Shown: positions 1-7,392 of the stretch, piece after piece
Layout: each line of letters starts with the position of its first letter
Numbering within the stretch: position 1 is the first letter of the stretch
Assembly (NCBI RefSeq): GCF_949292005.1
Contig: NZ_CASEXV010000074.1
Coordinates: forward strand, 1-14,183
Direction: 5' to 3'
DNA: 14,183 nucleotides
Origin: an uncultured Bifidobacterium sp.
GTDB taxonomy: Bacteria; Actinomycetota; Actinomycetes; Actinomycetales; Bifidobacteriaceae
Made by a program: the position numbers and the translations under genes
The notes under the pieces: model-generated
The model's database searches: none
The model's input: the letters and a program-made list of their open reading frames with translations, nothing else
Told to the model about the DNA's origin: nothing

Positions 1-50
1 ACAACACGCTGGAGATGTCACACACAACGGTCAGGAAAACTAGTAGGGTG

Positions 51-75
51 GATGGTGTGCGCCCGGAATACCATC
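51..75 (+). promoter_or_regulatory. Inverted repeat in the pyk leader
   Basis: GATGGT (51-56) and ACCATC (70-75) form a perfect 6-bp inverted repeat with a 13-nt spacer, about 40 nt before the pyk start codon. It could be an operator half-site pair or a short leader hairpin. Six base pairs can arise by chance, and no clear -35/-10 pair was found next to it. Confidence 0.25.
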
Positions 76-116
76 GGACGCGCGAAAAATGCACACGAAC
101 AGGAGTAGGCAAGCAT

Positions 117-1562
117 ATGCGTAAAGCCAAAATCGTCGACACCATCGGTCCCGCTACCGAATCGCTGGAGAACATCACCAAGCTCGTCGAGGCCGGAATG
201 GACGTCGCGAGGCTCAATCGTTCGCACGGAACCCCTGAGGATCACCTCAAGGTATACAACAACGTCCGTGAGACTTCCAAGGCCACCGGCCGCAATGTGG
301 CCGTTCTGGTCGACCTCCAGGGTCCGAAGATCCGCTGCGGCTTGTTCAAGAAGAACGCCGACGGCGAGGATAAGGTCCAGCTCAAAGCCGGACAGGAATT
401 CATCATCACCACCGATGACGTCGAAGGCGACGAGACGATCACGTCCACCACATTCAAGGGACTGCCAGGTGACTGCCATGCGGGCGACCCCATCCTGATC
501 GACGACGGCAAGGTCCGCCTTGAGGTGACCAAGGTCGAGGGGAACAACGTCCACACCAAGGTCGTGGTCGCGGGACCGGTGTCCAGCCACAAGGGGATCA
601 ACCTTCCCGGAGTCGCCGTAAGCCTTCCGGCTCTGACCGACAAGGATGAGGCGGATCTGCGCTGGGGAATCCAGACAGGCGCCGACATCATCGCCATGTC
701 CTTCGTCCGTTTCGCCACCGACATCGACCGCGCCCACGAGATCATGGACGAGGAGGGACGCCGCATTCCGATCGTCGCCAAGATCGAGAAGCCGCAGGCG
801 GTGGAGAACCTTGAGGAGATCGTCAAGTCGTTCGACGGCATCATGGTCGCGCGTGGTGACATGGCCGTCGAGATGCCCTTCGAGGAGGTTCCTCTGGTCA
901 CGAAGCGGTGCATCGAGCTCGCGCGTCAGTATGCGAAGCCGGTCATCGTCGCGACTGAGGTTCTTGGTTCCATGGTCCACTCGCCGGTTCCATCCCGCGC
1001 AGAGGCATCCGATTGCGCGAACGCCATCCTTGATGGCGCGGACGCGACCATGACCTCCAACGAGACCGCCGTGGGCGACTATCCCGTGGACACGGTCAAG
1101 ACGATGAGCCGCATCTCCGGTTATGCCACCGAGCACGGCTACGACCGCATCCCCAACCTCAAGAACCTTGACATGTCAAGCACCGGAGCCGTGTCGTCGG
1201 CCGCTGTGGATCTTGCCGACAAGCTCAACGCCAAGGCCATCGTGGCGTTCACCCAGACCGGCAGCACCGTCCACCGCGTCTCACGAGAGCGTCCGGCCGC
1301 GCCGATCTACGGCATCACGAACAATGCGCACACGTTCCACTGGCTCGCTCTCAGCTGGGGCACGGAGGCGTTCCTTGTCGAGGAGGATTACCACGACAAG
1401 AGCCGCAAGGATCTGATGACCTATACGGATGAGGTTCTTCGTAACGCAGGAAAGGTCTCCAACGGAGATAAGATCGTCGTCCTCAGCTCGGCACAGGGCG
1501 ATCATCAGCCTGGCCGCACTGACTCGATCTACGTCCACACGGTTGGCGCCTGCGACGACTGA
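117..1562 (+). CDS. pyk: Pyruvate kinase
   Basis: Catalyses phosphoenolpyruvate + ADP to pyruvate + ATP, the last step of cytosolic glycolysis. The 481-aa product has the usual family length. Visible motifs are the N-terminal strand KIVDTIGPA (5-13), ARLNRSHG (31-38), DLQGPKIR (66-73), the metal/catalytic segment KIEKP (222-226), ARGD (245-248), and a C-terminal regulatory-type domain (about 350-481). The ATG at 117 was chosen because AGGAG lies at 101-105 and the family's conserved sequence begins at once. The frame is open back to 15, but that 34-residue extension is not kinase-like. Residues 67, 68 and 71 are Leu, Gln and Lys, the signature of K+-independent enzymes rather than Thr, Lys, Glu. 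The Phe usually found in the RxNFSHG motif is Arg35 here. The gene ends in a strong hairpin and converges with a Nudix gene. Confidence 0.97.
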   Translation: MRKAKIVDTIGPATESLENITKLVEAGMDVARLNRSHGTPEDHLKVYNNVRETSKATGRNVAVLVDLQGPKIRCGLFKKNADGEDKVQLKAGQEFIITTDDVEGDETITSTTFKGLPGDCHAGDPILIDDGKVRLEVTKVEGNNVHTKVVVAGPVSSHKGINLPGVAVSLPALTDKDEADLRWGIQTGADIIAMSFVRFATDIDRAHEIMDEEGRRIPIVAKIEKPQAVENLEEIVKSFDGIMVARGDMAVEMPFEEVPLVTKRCIELARQYAKPVIVATEVLGSMVHSPVPSRAEASDCANAILDGADATMTSNETAVGDYPVDTVKTMSRISGYATEHGYDRIPNLKNLDMSSTGAVSSAAVDLADKLNAKAIVAFTQTGSTVHRVSRERPAAPIYGITNNAHTFHWLALSWGTEAFLVEEDYHDKSRKDLMTYTDEVLRNAGKVSNGDKIVVLSSAQGDHQPGRTDSIYVHTVGACDD

Positions 1563-1575
1563 TCGCCTTTGTTCT

Positions 1576-1617
1576 GCGGCGGGCATCCTCACCGGATTAT
1601 GTGAGGGTGCCCGCCGC
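1576..1617 (+). terminator. Hairpin terminator after pyk
   Basis: A 17-bp stem (1576-1592 with 1601-1617) closes an 8-nt loop, with a single G-T wobble at 1607. It begins 14 nt after the pyk stop. The following bases, GCTATTTCAT, are only modestly T-rich, so it is not a textbook intrinsic terminator, but stem strength and position between two convergent genes support termination, perhaps in both directions. Confidence 0.8.
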
Positions 1618-1654
1618 GCTATTTCATCTAGTGTTTATCTGTTTATCGCGCCGT

Positions 1655-2266
1655 CTACTGCGCCGAATCGGCTGTTTTCGGATGCCTCAAACCATCGTGC
1701 AGACGCATGATGGCGATGATTGATTTGGCGTCGATGATGATTCCTCGAATGACCATGTCATAGGCTTCCGCGGGGGAGACAAGACGGACATTGGAGCGTG
1801 GGGACTCCGGGCCGATCGCGGTTCGGTCCGTGGCCGTGAGGTCGGTGGCGTAGAACAACGATGTGTGCTGCGTGGAGAAGCTTGGCGTGTTGAGGAAACG
1901 CATGAACTGCGACACGTGGGCGGCGTCGAAGCCGGCCTCCTCCTTGAGCTTGCGCAGGGCGACATCCAGAGGCTTCTCGTGTTCCAAGCGGGCATGCCCG
2001 GCGGGAATCTCCAAGGTCCATCGATGGCTCGGCAATCTGTATTGCTCGACGAGCGGAATGCTTCCATCGGCCGTCTGGGCTATGACTCCGATGGTGTCGC
2101 CATGCTTCTCCCGAAGGATGAGACGTTTGAAGGTCTCGGATTCGGATGAGCTGAGCGCGAGCTCCTCCACCGTGAAATAATGGCCGTCGATCAGCTGCCT
2201 ACGTGATTGCTCCCTCACCGGTGCGGGACGCCAAGGATCGAATCTCCGATAGGTTCGTGTGCTCAT
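1655..2266 (-). CDS. Nudix hydrolase, ADP-ribose pyrophosphatase-like, with degenerate Nudix box
   Basis: The 203-aa product has the layout of ADP-ribose pyrophosphatase-type Nudix enzymes: an N-terminal strand region, LVEQYRLP (72-79), EIPAG (86-90), then a Nudix-like helix (90-113) and a C-terminal helix. The box departs from GX5EX7REUXEEXGU. There are six residues, not five, between Gly90 and Glu97, and the RE pair is Arg105-Lys106. The EE pair (109-110) and Gly112 remain. Activity on ADP-ribose or another nucleoside diphosphate is therefore uncertain. The start at 2266 follows GGAG and GAGGAG motifs on the minus strand. A weak TAGAAT -10-like hexamer lies at 2345-2350 (minus). The gene converges with pyk and probably shares its terminator hairpin. 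Confidence 0.85.
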   Translation of the reverse strand: MSTRTYRRFDPWRPAPVREQSRRQLIDGHYFTVEELALSSSESETFKRLILREKHGDTIGVIAQTADGSIPLVEQYRLPSHRWTLEIPAGHARLEHEKPLDVALRKLKEEAGFDAAHVSQFMRFLNTPSFSTQHTSLFYATDLTATDRTAIGPESPRSNVRLVSPAEAYDMVIRGIIIDAKSIIAIMRLHDGLRHPKTADSAQ

Positions 2267-2433
2267 TCCAACTCCAACTCCTCATGACGAGGCGGGTGCG
2301 GTGATTGAGAGCCGACCGCCGCGCCCTCTGATCTCTTTCTTCGTATTCTAGGGCCACACCACGTGAAACGCCGTGGGCACAAGACCGGATGACGCCGCCC
2401 GATGACGGCGACACACGTCGTCTAGGGTGCTGA

Positions 2434-2439
2434 TATGCT
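2434..2439 (+). promoter_or_regulatory. Extended -10 promoter element for the tRNA gene
   Basis: TATGCT is preceded by TG one base upstream (2431-2432), giving an extended -10 (TGnTATGCT). Transcription would start near 2446, leaving a leader of about 38 nt before the tRNA. No convincing -35 hexamer was seen; GCGACA at 2408-2413 is the nearest match, with too long a spacer. The same transcript could read on into the regulator gene. Confidence 0.45.
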
Positions 2440-2453
2440 TATCTGCGTGATGT

Positions 2454-2478
2454 GCGCAGCGGTCATGTGACCGCGCGC
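2454..2478. repeat. Palindrome in the leader of the tRNA gene
   Basis: GCGGTCA (2459-2465) and TGACCGC (2468-2474) are perfect inverted arms separated by TG. With one unpaired A at 2458 the pairing extends by GCGC (2454-2457 with 2475-2478). As RNA it would give a stem with an ATGT loop immediately before the tRNA acceptor stem; as DNA it would be a near-perfect 25-bp dyad. Its role is unknown. Confidence 0.6.
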
Positions 2479-2483
2479 TCCTC

Positions 2484-2557
2484 GCCCCTGTATCCCAATT
2501 GGTAGAGGAAGCAGCCTCAAAATCTGCACAGTGTGGGTTCGAGTCCCACCGGGGGCA
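2484..2557 (+). tRNA. tRNA with anticodon CAA (Leu), short variable loop
   Basis: A full cloverleaf can be drawn by hand. The acceptor stem is 2484-2490 with 2550-2556 (one T-G pair). The D arm starts at 2493 (three pairs). The anticodon stem is 2511-2515 with 2523-2527, with a C-T mismatch at the loop end. The loop CTCAAAA gives anticodon CAA at 2518-2520. The variable loop is five bases, and the T arm GTGGG/CCCAC (2533-2549) holds TTCGAGT. The discriminator is A2557, as LeuRS requires, and CCA is not encoded. Leucine tRNAs normally have a long variable arm, so this class I shape with a Leu anticodon is unusual; the amino acid is assigned from the anticodon only. Confidence 0.88.
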
Positions 2558-2632
2558 CGTGCGAGTGGAAGGGGCGCCAGGTCGTCGCCGATGCCGGAGC
2601 GCGGATCCATCGTCCGTTGGAAAGAGGTTGAT

Positions 2633-3427
2633 ATGCCCGCAAGGAAGAGGAACGGCGAATCAGCGGCCGGTAGGGATGGGGTTCTCACTCCTGAGGAGAT
2701 CGAGGCAGCGGCAACGCGTGATGACGCGTCCGATGCTGCGCCGGAACATGCTTCGTCGTTCAAGCCGACGGTCGTCGTGGCCGAGGACGAGTCGGTCAAT
2801 CGCATGGATCTCGTCGCCATGCTTGAGGACAACGGGTATGAGGTCGTCGGTCAGGCCGCGAATGGCGAGGAAGCGGTTGAGCTGACGCGCAAGCTGCGTC
2901 CCGACGTGGTCTGCATGGATGTGAAGATGCCCCGCATGGATGGCATCACCGCGGCAGGAACGATCTGCGACGAAAACATCGCTCCCGTGGTCATGCTCAC
3001 GGCCTTCTCGCAGACGGATCTGGTGAAGAAGGCGACAGGCGCCGGCGCCATGGCGTATGTGACGAAGCCCTACGAGGAATCGAAGCTTCTTCCGGCGCTT
3101 GAGGTCGCGATGGGCCGTTTCAGCGAGATCAACGATCTTCTCGATAGCGTGGAGGCCAGTGATCGACGCCTTCGGGAGGCCGAGGACAGTCTTCGCGTCG
3201 CCGAGGAGAAACTCCACAAAAGCGAGGAGACGCTCGAGGAGCGCAAACTTGTCGATCGTGCCAAGGGCCTTCTGATGGACAAGGCCGATTTCTCGGAGCA
3301 GGGCGCGTTCCGGTGGATTCAGAAAACGTCGATGGACCAGCGCATTCCCAAGAAGAGGCTCGCGTTGGCCATCATTGCCAAGTACGGCGACCCCAAGGAG
3401 GACGATGGCCCAGAGGACGAGCGATAG
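2633..3427 (+). CDS. pdtaR: Response regulator with REC and ANTAR RNA-binding domains (PdtaR-like)
   Basis: A two-component response regulator predicted to act on RNA rather than DNA: ANTAR domains bind paired hexaloop hairpins and act as antiterminators. The 264-aa product has a polar N-terminal extension (1-44), a REC domain (about 45-160) with acidic pair E51/D52, phospho-acceptor D96, T123 and K145, a charged heptad-rich coiled coil (about 165-205), and an ANTAR helix bundle (about 203-250) with the RKLVDRAKGLLM segment. The start at 2633 follows GAAAGAGG. An in-frame opening reaches back to 2531 but runs into the tRNA, so it was rejected. The gene overlaps polA by 23 nt. In mycobacteria PdtaR works with the histidine kinase PdtaS; no kinase is encoded here. 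The protein is longer than mycobacterial PdtaR (about 205 aa). Confidence 0.92.
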   Translation: MPARKRNGESAAGRDGVLTPEEIEAAATRDDASDAAPEHASSFKPTVVVAEDESVNRMDLVAMLEDNGYEVVGQAANGEEAVELTRKLRPDVVCMDVKMPRMDGITAAGTICDENIAPVVMLTAFSQTDLVKKATGAGAMAYVTKPYEESKLLPALEVAMGRFSEINDLLDSVEASDRRLREAEDSLRVAEEKLHKSEETLEERKLVDRAKGLLMDKADFSEQGAFRWIQKTSMDQRIPKKRLALAIIAKYGDPKEDDGPEDER

Positions 3428-6332
3428 CTCCATCGACAAGGGGAACAAGGCCGTCCCGGACGGGGGAACTCTCCTCGTCGTCGACGGCCATTCGTTGGCT
3501 TTCAGGGCCTTCTTCGCGCTTCCTGTGGAGAATTTCAGCACATCGTCGGGTGTTGCCACGAACGCCATCTGGGGATTCGCCACCATGCTCTCGCAGGTCA
3601 TACGGTCGGAGAAACCGGATCATCTTGCTGTGGCGTTCGACGTGAAAGGTGGCACCTTCCGCAACACGCTTCTTCCCCAATACAAAGGCACGCGCGACGC
3701 GGCCCCCGAGGAGCTTCTCGTCCAGCTTCCACTCATTCAGCGCATGCTTGAGGCGCTTGGGGTCACCTACATCGAGAAGCCCGGGTATGAGGGCGATGAC
3801 ATCATCGGCACGCTCGCCAGCATGGGTGAGGCCGAGGGGCTTCGGACACTGGTCCTCTCCGGCGATAGGGATGCCTTCCAGCTCATCGACGACAGCGTCA
3901 CGGTTCTCTACCCCGGGCATCATTTCAAGGACCTTCATCACATGACGCCGGATGCGGTCATGGAGAAGTATCACGTCGCCCCCGCGCAATACCCGGATCT
4001 GGCGGCGTTGAGAGGCGAGACGTCGGACAACATTCCCGGGGTCCCCGGAGTCGGCGATGGATTCGCGGCGAAATGGATCGCGCAGTACGGGTCGCTTCAG
4101 GGAATCGTCGAGAACGCGGAGTCGATCGGCGGCAAGAAAGGCCAGTCGCTGAGAGACAACATCGATCAGGTTCTTCTCAATCGCAAGGTCAATGCGCTGG
4201 TGCGGGATCTGGATTTGGGGGTGGCTGTCGACGATCTGACCTTCGGACGCCCGGACAGGCCCGCGCTCACCAAGCTTTTCGCGGAGCTTGAGTTCGGTGA
4301 GAGGACCATGCGCAAGGTTCTCGAGGCCTTCGACTCCGGGGATGCGGATGCGACGCCGGTTGGCCAGGCCGCGGTGGAGCTGGACGTTCCGCGGTTCGAT
4401 GTGATTCAGACACCGGACGATCTGCGTGCGTGGGCGAAAGAGGTCCTTCCCGCCGGTTCTGACGTGGAGGACTCCATCTCGGCGGAAGCGGACGATGGCG
4501 ATGACGCGATTCTCTCTCCCGCGGAGAATGGATTGCCGGTGATTGATTCCGCGTCAGGCACGCCGGCGGTCGACTCTGCCATGACCGTGTACGCGCAGGG
4601 GGACGCCAAGCCGGGTGCGACAAGGCTGGATTGCGTGGTTCTGCTGTTCGATGGTCGGGCCGCCGTCATCGAGACACGGGAGGGCAGCTGCACATCCCCG
4701 ATGTCCGATGTGATCAACGATGCCTTGTCCCGTTGGAATGGTCGGATAATCACTCATGGGTACAAGGAGCATCTGCACATGCTGGGAGCATGTGGGGTTC
4801 GGATGCCGAGGCCCGTGTTCGACACCAAGCTTGGCGCGTATCTTGACCAGCCTGATTTCCATGCGGACACTCTGGAGCAGTGCGCCGCGCATTTTCTTGA
4901 TATCCATTCGGACGAGGATGTCGAGAAGCCGGCGCAGGGAGTCTTGGACATCGACGGATTGTCGGGGGAGAACGCTGCCGATGACGACGGGGGCCGTGCC
5001 GTGGCGCGTGCGCGCATCGTCCGGCAGGCGGCGATGGTTCGTGGGCTCGCGCGACGACTGGCCGCTGTGCTGGACGAGAGGCATCAGTATGGGCTGCTCA
5101 CGACCATCGAGCTTCCCACGTCCCAGGCGTTGCACGGCATGGAGGTCGCCGGCGCCCGCGTGGACGCGGCGCGCATCGACGATCTTCTGCGGCAGTTCAC
5201 GGCGGATGCCGAGCAGGCGCAGCGAATCGCCTGGGACGCGGCCAGACGCGAGGTGAATCTGCAAAGCCCCAAGCAACTGCAGAGCGTGCTTTTCGACGAT
5301 CTGGGACTGCGTCCCACCCGCAAGACGAAAACGGGGGCACGGACGACCAGCGCGGCCGCGTTGCAGGATCTTTACGCACATTCCGTCGACAACGAGCGTG
5401 CGAACGCTTTCCTTGGCGCACTGCTCCGGCATCGTGAGACGAATAAGCTCAAGCAGATCGTCCAGACCCTGATCGACTCGATCAATCCGCGCGACGGGCG
5501 CATCCATACCACCTATGAGCAGACGGTGGCGGCGACGGGACGGCTGAGCTCCACTGATCCCAATCTGCAGAACATCCCGAACAGAAACGCCGAGGGTCGT
5601 GAGATCCGATCCGTGTTCGTGCCGGGGGATGGCTATGAGTCGCTTCTCAGCTGCGACTATTCGCAGGTTGAGCTGCGCATCATGGCGGATCTGTCCGGCG
5701 ACGAGGCTCTGATCGAGGCGTTCCGCTCAGGTGCCGACTTCCATCGGTATGTGGCCAGTCTGGTGTATCAGGTTCCCGTTGAGGACATCTCGCCTGACCA
5801 GCGCAGCCATGTGAAGGCCATGAGCTATGGGCTCGCGTATGGGCTGAGCACCTACGGGCTGGCGAAGCAGCTCGGTGTCAGCCCGGCCACCGCGGATATG
5901 CTCAAGGACAAGTATTTCGCCACATTCGGCAAAGTCCACGATTATCTCGAGTCTCTTGTCGCCGGCGCGCGGGAGAAGGGCTACACGGAGACGATGTTCG
6001 GGCGTCGTCGGTATTTCCCGGCATTGCGCTCGACGAACCGTGCGGCGCGGGATGCGGCCGAGCGTGGGGCACTGAACGCGCCCATCCAGGGTTCGGCTGC
6101 GGACATCATGAAGTTGGCGATGATTCGGGCCGTGCGCTCCCTGAGGGCCGAGGGGCTTCGCAGCCGGGTCATCCTTCAGATCCATGACGAGCTTGTGGTC
6201 GAGGTGGCGACGGGGGAGCGTGAACGGGTCGAGGATGTGGTCCGCGACGCCATGGAGAACGCGGTGTCGCTGGCCGTGCCTTTGAGCGTGTCCGTGGGAG
6301 TGGGAACGGACTGGCAACTCGCCGCGCACTGA
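3405..6332 (+). CDS. polA: DNA polymerase I
   Basis: Fills gaps in repair and replaces Okazaki primers. The 975-aa product has three regions. The 5'-3' exonuclease/flap domain (about 20-310) carries LLVVDGHS (23-30), GDRDAF (153-158) and PGVPGVGDG (211-219). The 3'-5' exonuclease-like region (about 330-560) lacks the DxE metal-binding motif and holds an acidic insert (about 350-400), so it is probably inactive. The polymerase domain (about 560-975) has TGRLSSTDPNLQNIPNR (711-727), motif A CDYSQVELR (750-758), an O helix with R800, K804 and Y808, and motif C HDE (927-929). AAGGAGG lies just before the ATG at 3405, with a short spacer; ten upstream in-frame codons exist, but they lack a ribosome site. 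The 5' end overlaps pdtaR by 23 nt, suggesting co-translation. Tyr808 replaces the Phe of E. coli Pol I. Confidence 0.97.
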   Translation: MAQRTSDSSIDKGNKAVPDGGTLLVVDGHSLAFRAFFALPVENFSTSSGVATNAIWGFATMLSQVIRSEKPDHLAVAFDVKGGTFRNTLLPQYKGTRDAAPEELLVQLPLIQRMLEALGVTYIEKPGYEGDDIIGTLASMGEAEGLRTLVLSGDRDAFQLIDDSVTVLYPGHHFKDLHHMTPDAVMEKYHVAPAQYPDLAALRGETSDNIPGVPGVGDGFAAKWIAQYGSLQGIVENAESIGGKKGQSLRDNIDQVLLNRKVNALVRDLDLGVAVDDLTFGRPDRPALTKLFAELEFGERTMRKVLEAFDSGDADATPVGQAAVELDVPRFDVIQTPDDLRAWAKEVLPAGSDVEDSISAEADDGDDAILSPAENGLPVIDSASGTPAVDSAMTVYAQGDAKPGATRLDCVVLLFDGRAAVIETREGSCTSPMSDVINDALSRWNGRIITHGYKEHLHMLGACGVRMPRPVFDTKLGAYLDQPDFHADTLEQCAAHFLDIHSDEDVEKPAQGVLDIDGLSGENAADDDGGRAVARARIVRQAAMVRGLARRLAAVLDERHQYGLLTTIELPTSQALHGMEVAGARVDAARIDDLLRQFTADAEQAQRIAWDAARREVNLQSPKQLQSVLFDDLGLRPTRKTKTGARTTSAAALQDLYAHSVDNERANAFLGALLRHRETNKLKQIVQTLIDSINPRDGRIHTTYEQTVAATGRLSSTDPNLQNIPNRNAEGREIRSVFVPGDGYESLLSCDYSQVELRIMADLSGDEALIEAFRSGADFHRYVASLVYQVPVEDISPDQRSHVKAMSYGLAYGLSTYGLAKQLGVSPATADMLKDKYFATFGKVHDYLESLVAGAREKGYTETMFGRRRYFPALRSTNRAARDAAERGALNAPIQGSAADIMKLAMIRAVRSLRAEGLRSRVILQIHDELVVEVATGERERVEDVVRDAMENAVSLAVPLSVSVGVGTDWQLAAH

Positions 6333-6417
6333 AAGCCGGATTGTCTGTGAGCGGATTCGCGCGCTGCGCTTATTGTCGGAACCGGGTCGCGCGTTGCGAC
6401 GGAAGGAGTCGGTCATC

Positions 6418-7392
6418 ATGGTGAGACTGTCGAGGGTCGTGGAGGCTCTGGAGGTTCTTTATCCCCTGCGTTGGGCTGAGGATTGGGACCATCCCGGTCT
6501 GATCGTGGGGATGGGCGACGACGAGGTTCATACGATCGCCTTCGCGGTGGATCCGACGGCAGCAGTCGTGGACGCGGCCATCGAACGTGGGGCCGATCTT
6601 CTGGTGTGCCATCATCCGCTGCTGTTCCGATCGGTGCACGAGGTGTCGGGCCTCTCCTACGCCGGGGGTGCCGCGCATGGTTCCCTTGTCGCCAAACTGT
6701 ATCGAGCGGGCTGCGGATTGTGGGTGGGCCACACCAACGCCGATGTGTCCTTCCGTGGGGTCGGGCAGGCGGCGGCCGACGCGTTCGGTCTTGTTGATCA
6801 GCATCCTCTTGTGCCGGTGGGTGACGCGGAGTCCCGGTCCGCACGCGATGAGACACCTCGGGGAGTCTCCCAAAACCGTGCGGAGGACGGTTCGTCGAAC
6901 GCCCATGCGGTCGATGACCGTGCGACGTTCGAACCGGGATTGGGCCGTGTGGGTCGTCTCGCCGAGTCGATGACGCTGTCCGACTTCGCGCGTCGCGTGG
7001 CGGAAGCCCTGCCTCACACCGAATTGGGCGTGCAGGTGGCCGGCGATCCGAGTGCGATGGTCAGTAGTGTCGCAGTGGTTCCCGGATCAGGGGATTCGTT
7101 GTTCGACGAGGTCCGCGCATCCGGAGCGGACGTGTACGTCACCAGCGACTTGAGACACCATCCGGCGACCGATGCGATCGAGCGGGCCCGGTATGAGGCT
7201 GGTATCAGGGAGGGCGGCGACCATGCCGTGCGGCCCATGCTCATCAACACGCCGCATTCGGCCATAGAATCGCTGTGGCTGGATTATGCGCTCGACGATG
7301 TTCCCGATCAGGTCGCCAGACTCACGGGAGAACGTCCGGATGTCTTCCGGGTGGGGATTCCCACCGATCCGTGGACGCTGGTGATTCGCTGA
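6418..7392 (+). CDS. Nif3-like / DUF34 dinuclear-metal protein
   Basis: Member of the Nif3 (DUF34, 'GTP cyclohydrolase 1 type 2 homologue') family, widely conserved cytosolic metal-binding proteins of unsettled function. The 324-aa product shows the family's metal-site motifs: CHHPLLF (64-70), GHTNADV (104-110), DLRHHPATD (244-252) and the C-terminal PHSAIESLW (279-287). It begins with the usual helix followed by WDHPGLIVG (23-31). Residues about 135-180 are polar and poorly conserved-looking, as expected for the family's variable linker. The ATG at 6418 was chosen because GGAAGGAG lies 9 nt upstream. The frame is open from 6373, without a better ribosome site. The stop overlaps the ATG of the following Nudix gene (TGATG), so the two are translationally coupled. 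Confidence 0.9.
   Translation: MVRLSRVVEALEVLYPLRWAEDWDHPGLIVGMGDDEVHTIAFAVDPTAAVVDAAIERGADLLVCHHPLLFRSVHEVSGLSYAGGAAHGSLVAKLYRAGCGLWVGHTNADVSFRGVGQAAADAFGLVDQHPLVPVGDAESRSARDETPRGVSQNRAEDGSSNAHAVDDRATFEPGLGRVGRLAESMTLSDFARRVAEALPHTELGVQVAGDPSAMVSSVAVVPGSGDSLFDEVRASGADVYVTSDLRHHPATDAIERARYEAGIREGGDHAVRPMLINTPHSAIESLWLDYALDDVPDQVARLTGERPDVFRVGIPTDPWTLVIR

Noticed and set aside
18..1136. Long open frame antisense to pyk
   Set aside because: It mirrors the codon bias of pyk, has no ribosome site and matches no recognised domain.
2359..2376. CCACG / CGTGG inverted repeat between the Nudix gene and the tRNA
   Set aside because: A 5-bp pair with an 8-nt gap is too likely by chance in this composition to call an operator.
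2531..2632. N-terminal extension of the response regulator
   Set aside because: It would begin inside the tRNA T arm and lacks a ribosome site; 2633 has one.
2422..2832. Minus-strand open frame across the tRNA and regulator start
   Set aside because: It covers the tRNA gene on the opposite strand and has no supporting motif.
2660..3601. Long minus-strand open frame opposite the regulator and polA start
   Set aside because: It overlaps two well-supported genes; its composition is that of a GC-rich shadow frame.
4554..5507. Long minus-strand open frame inside polA
   Set aside because: It lies wholly within a gene with continuous polymerase motifs and has no domain signal of its own.
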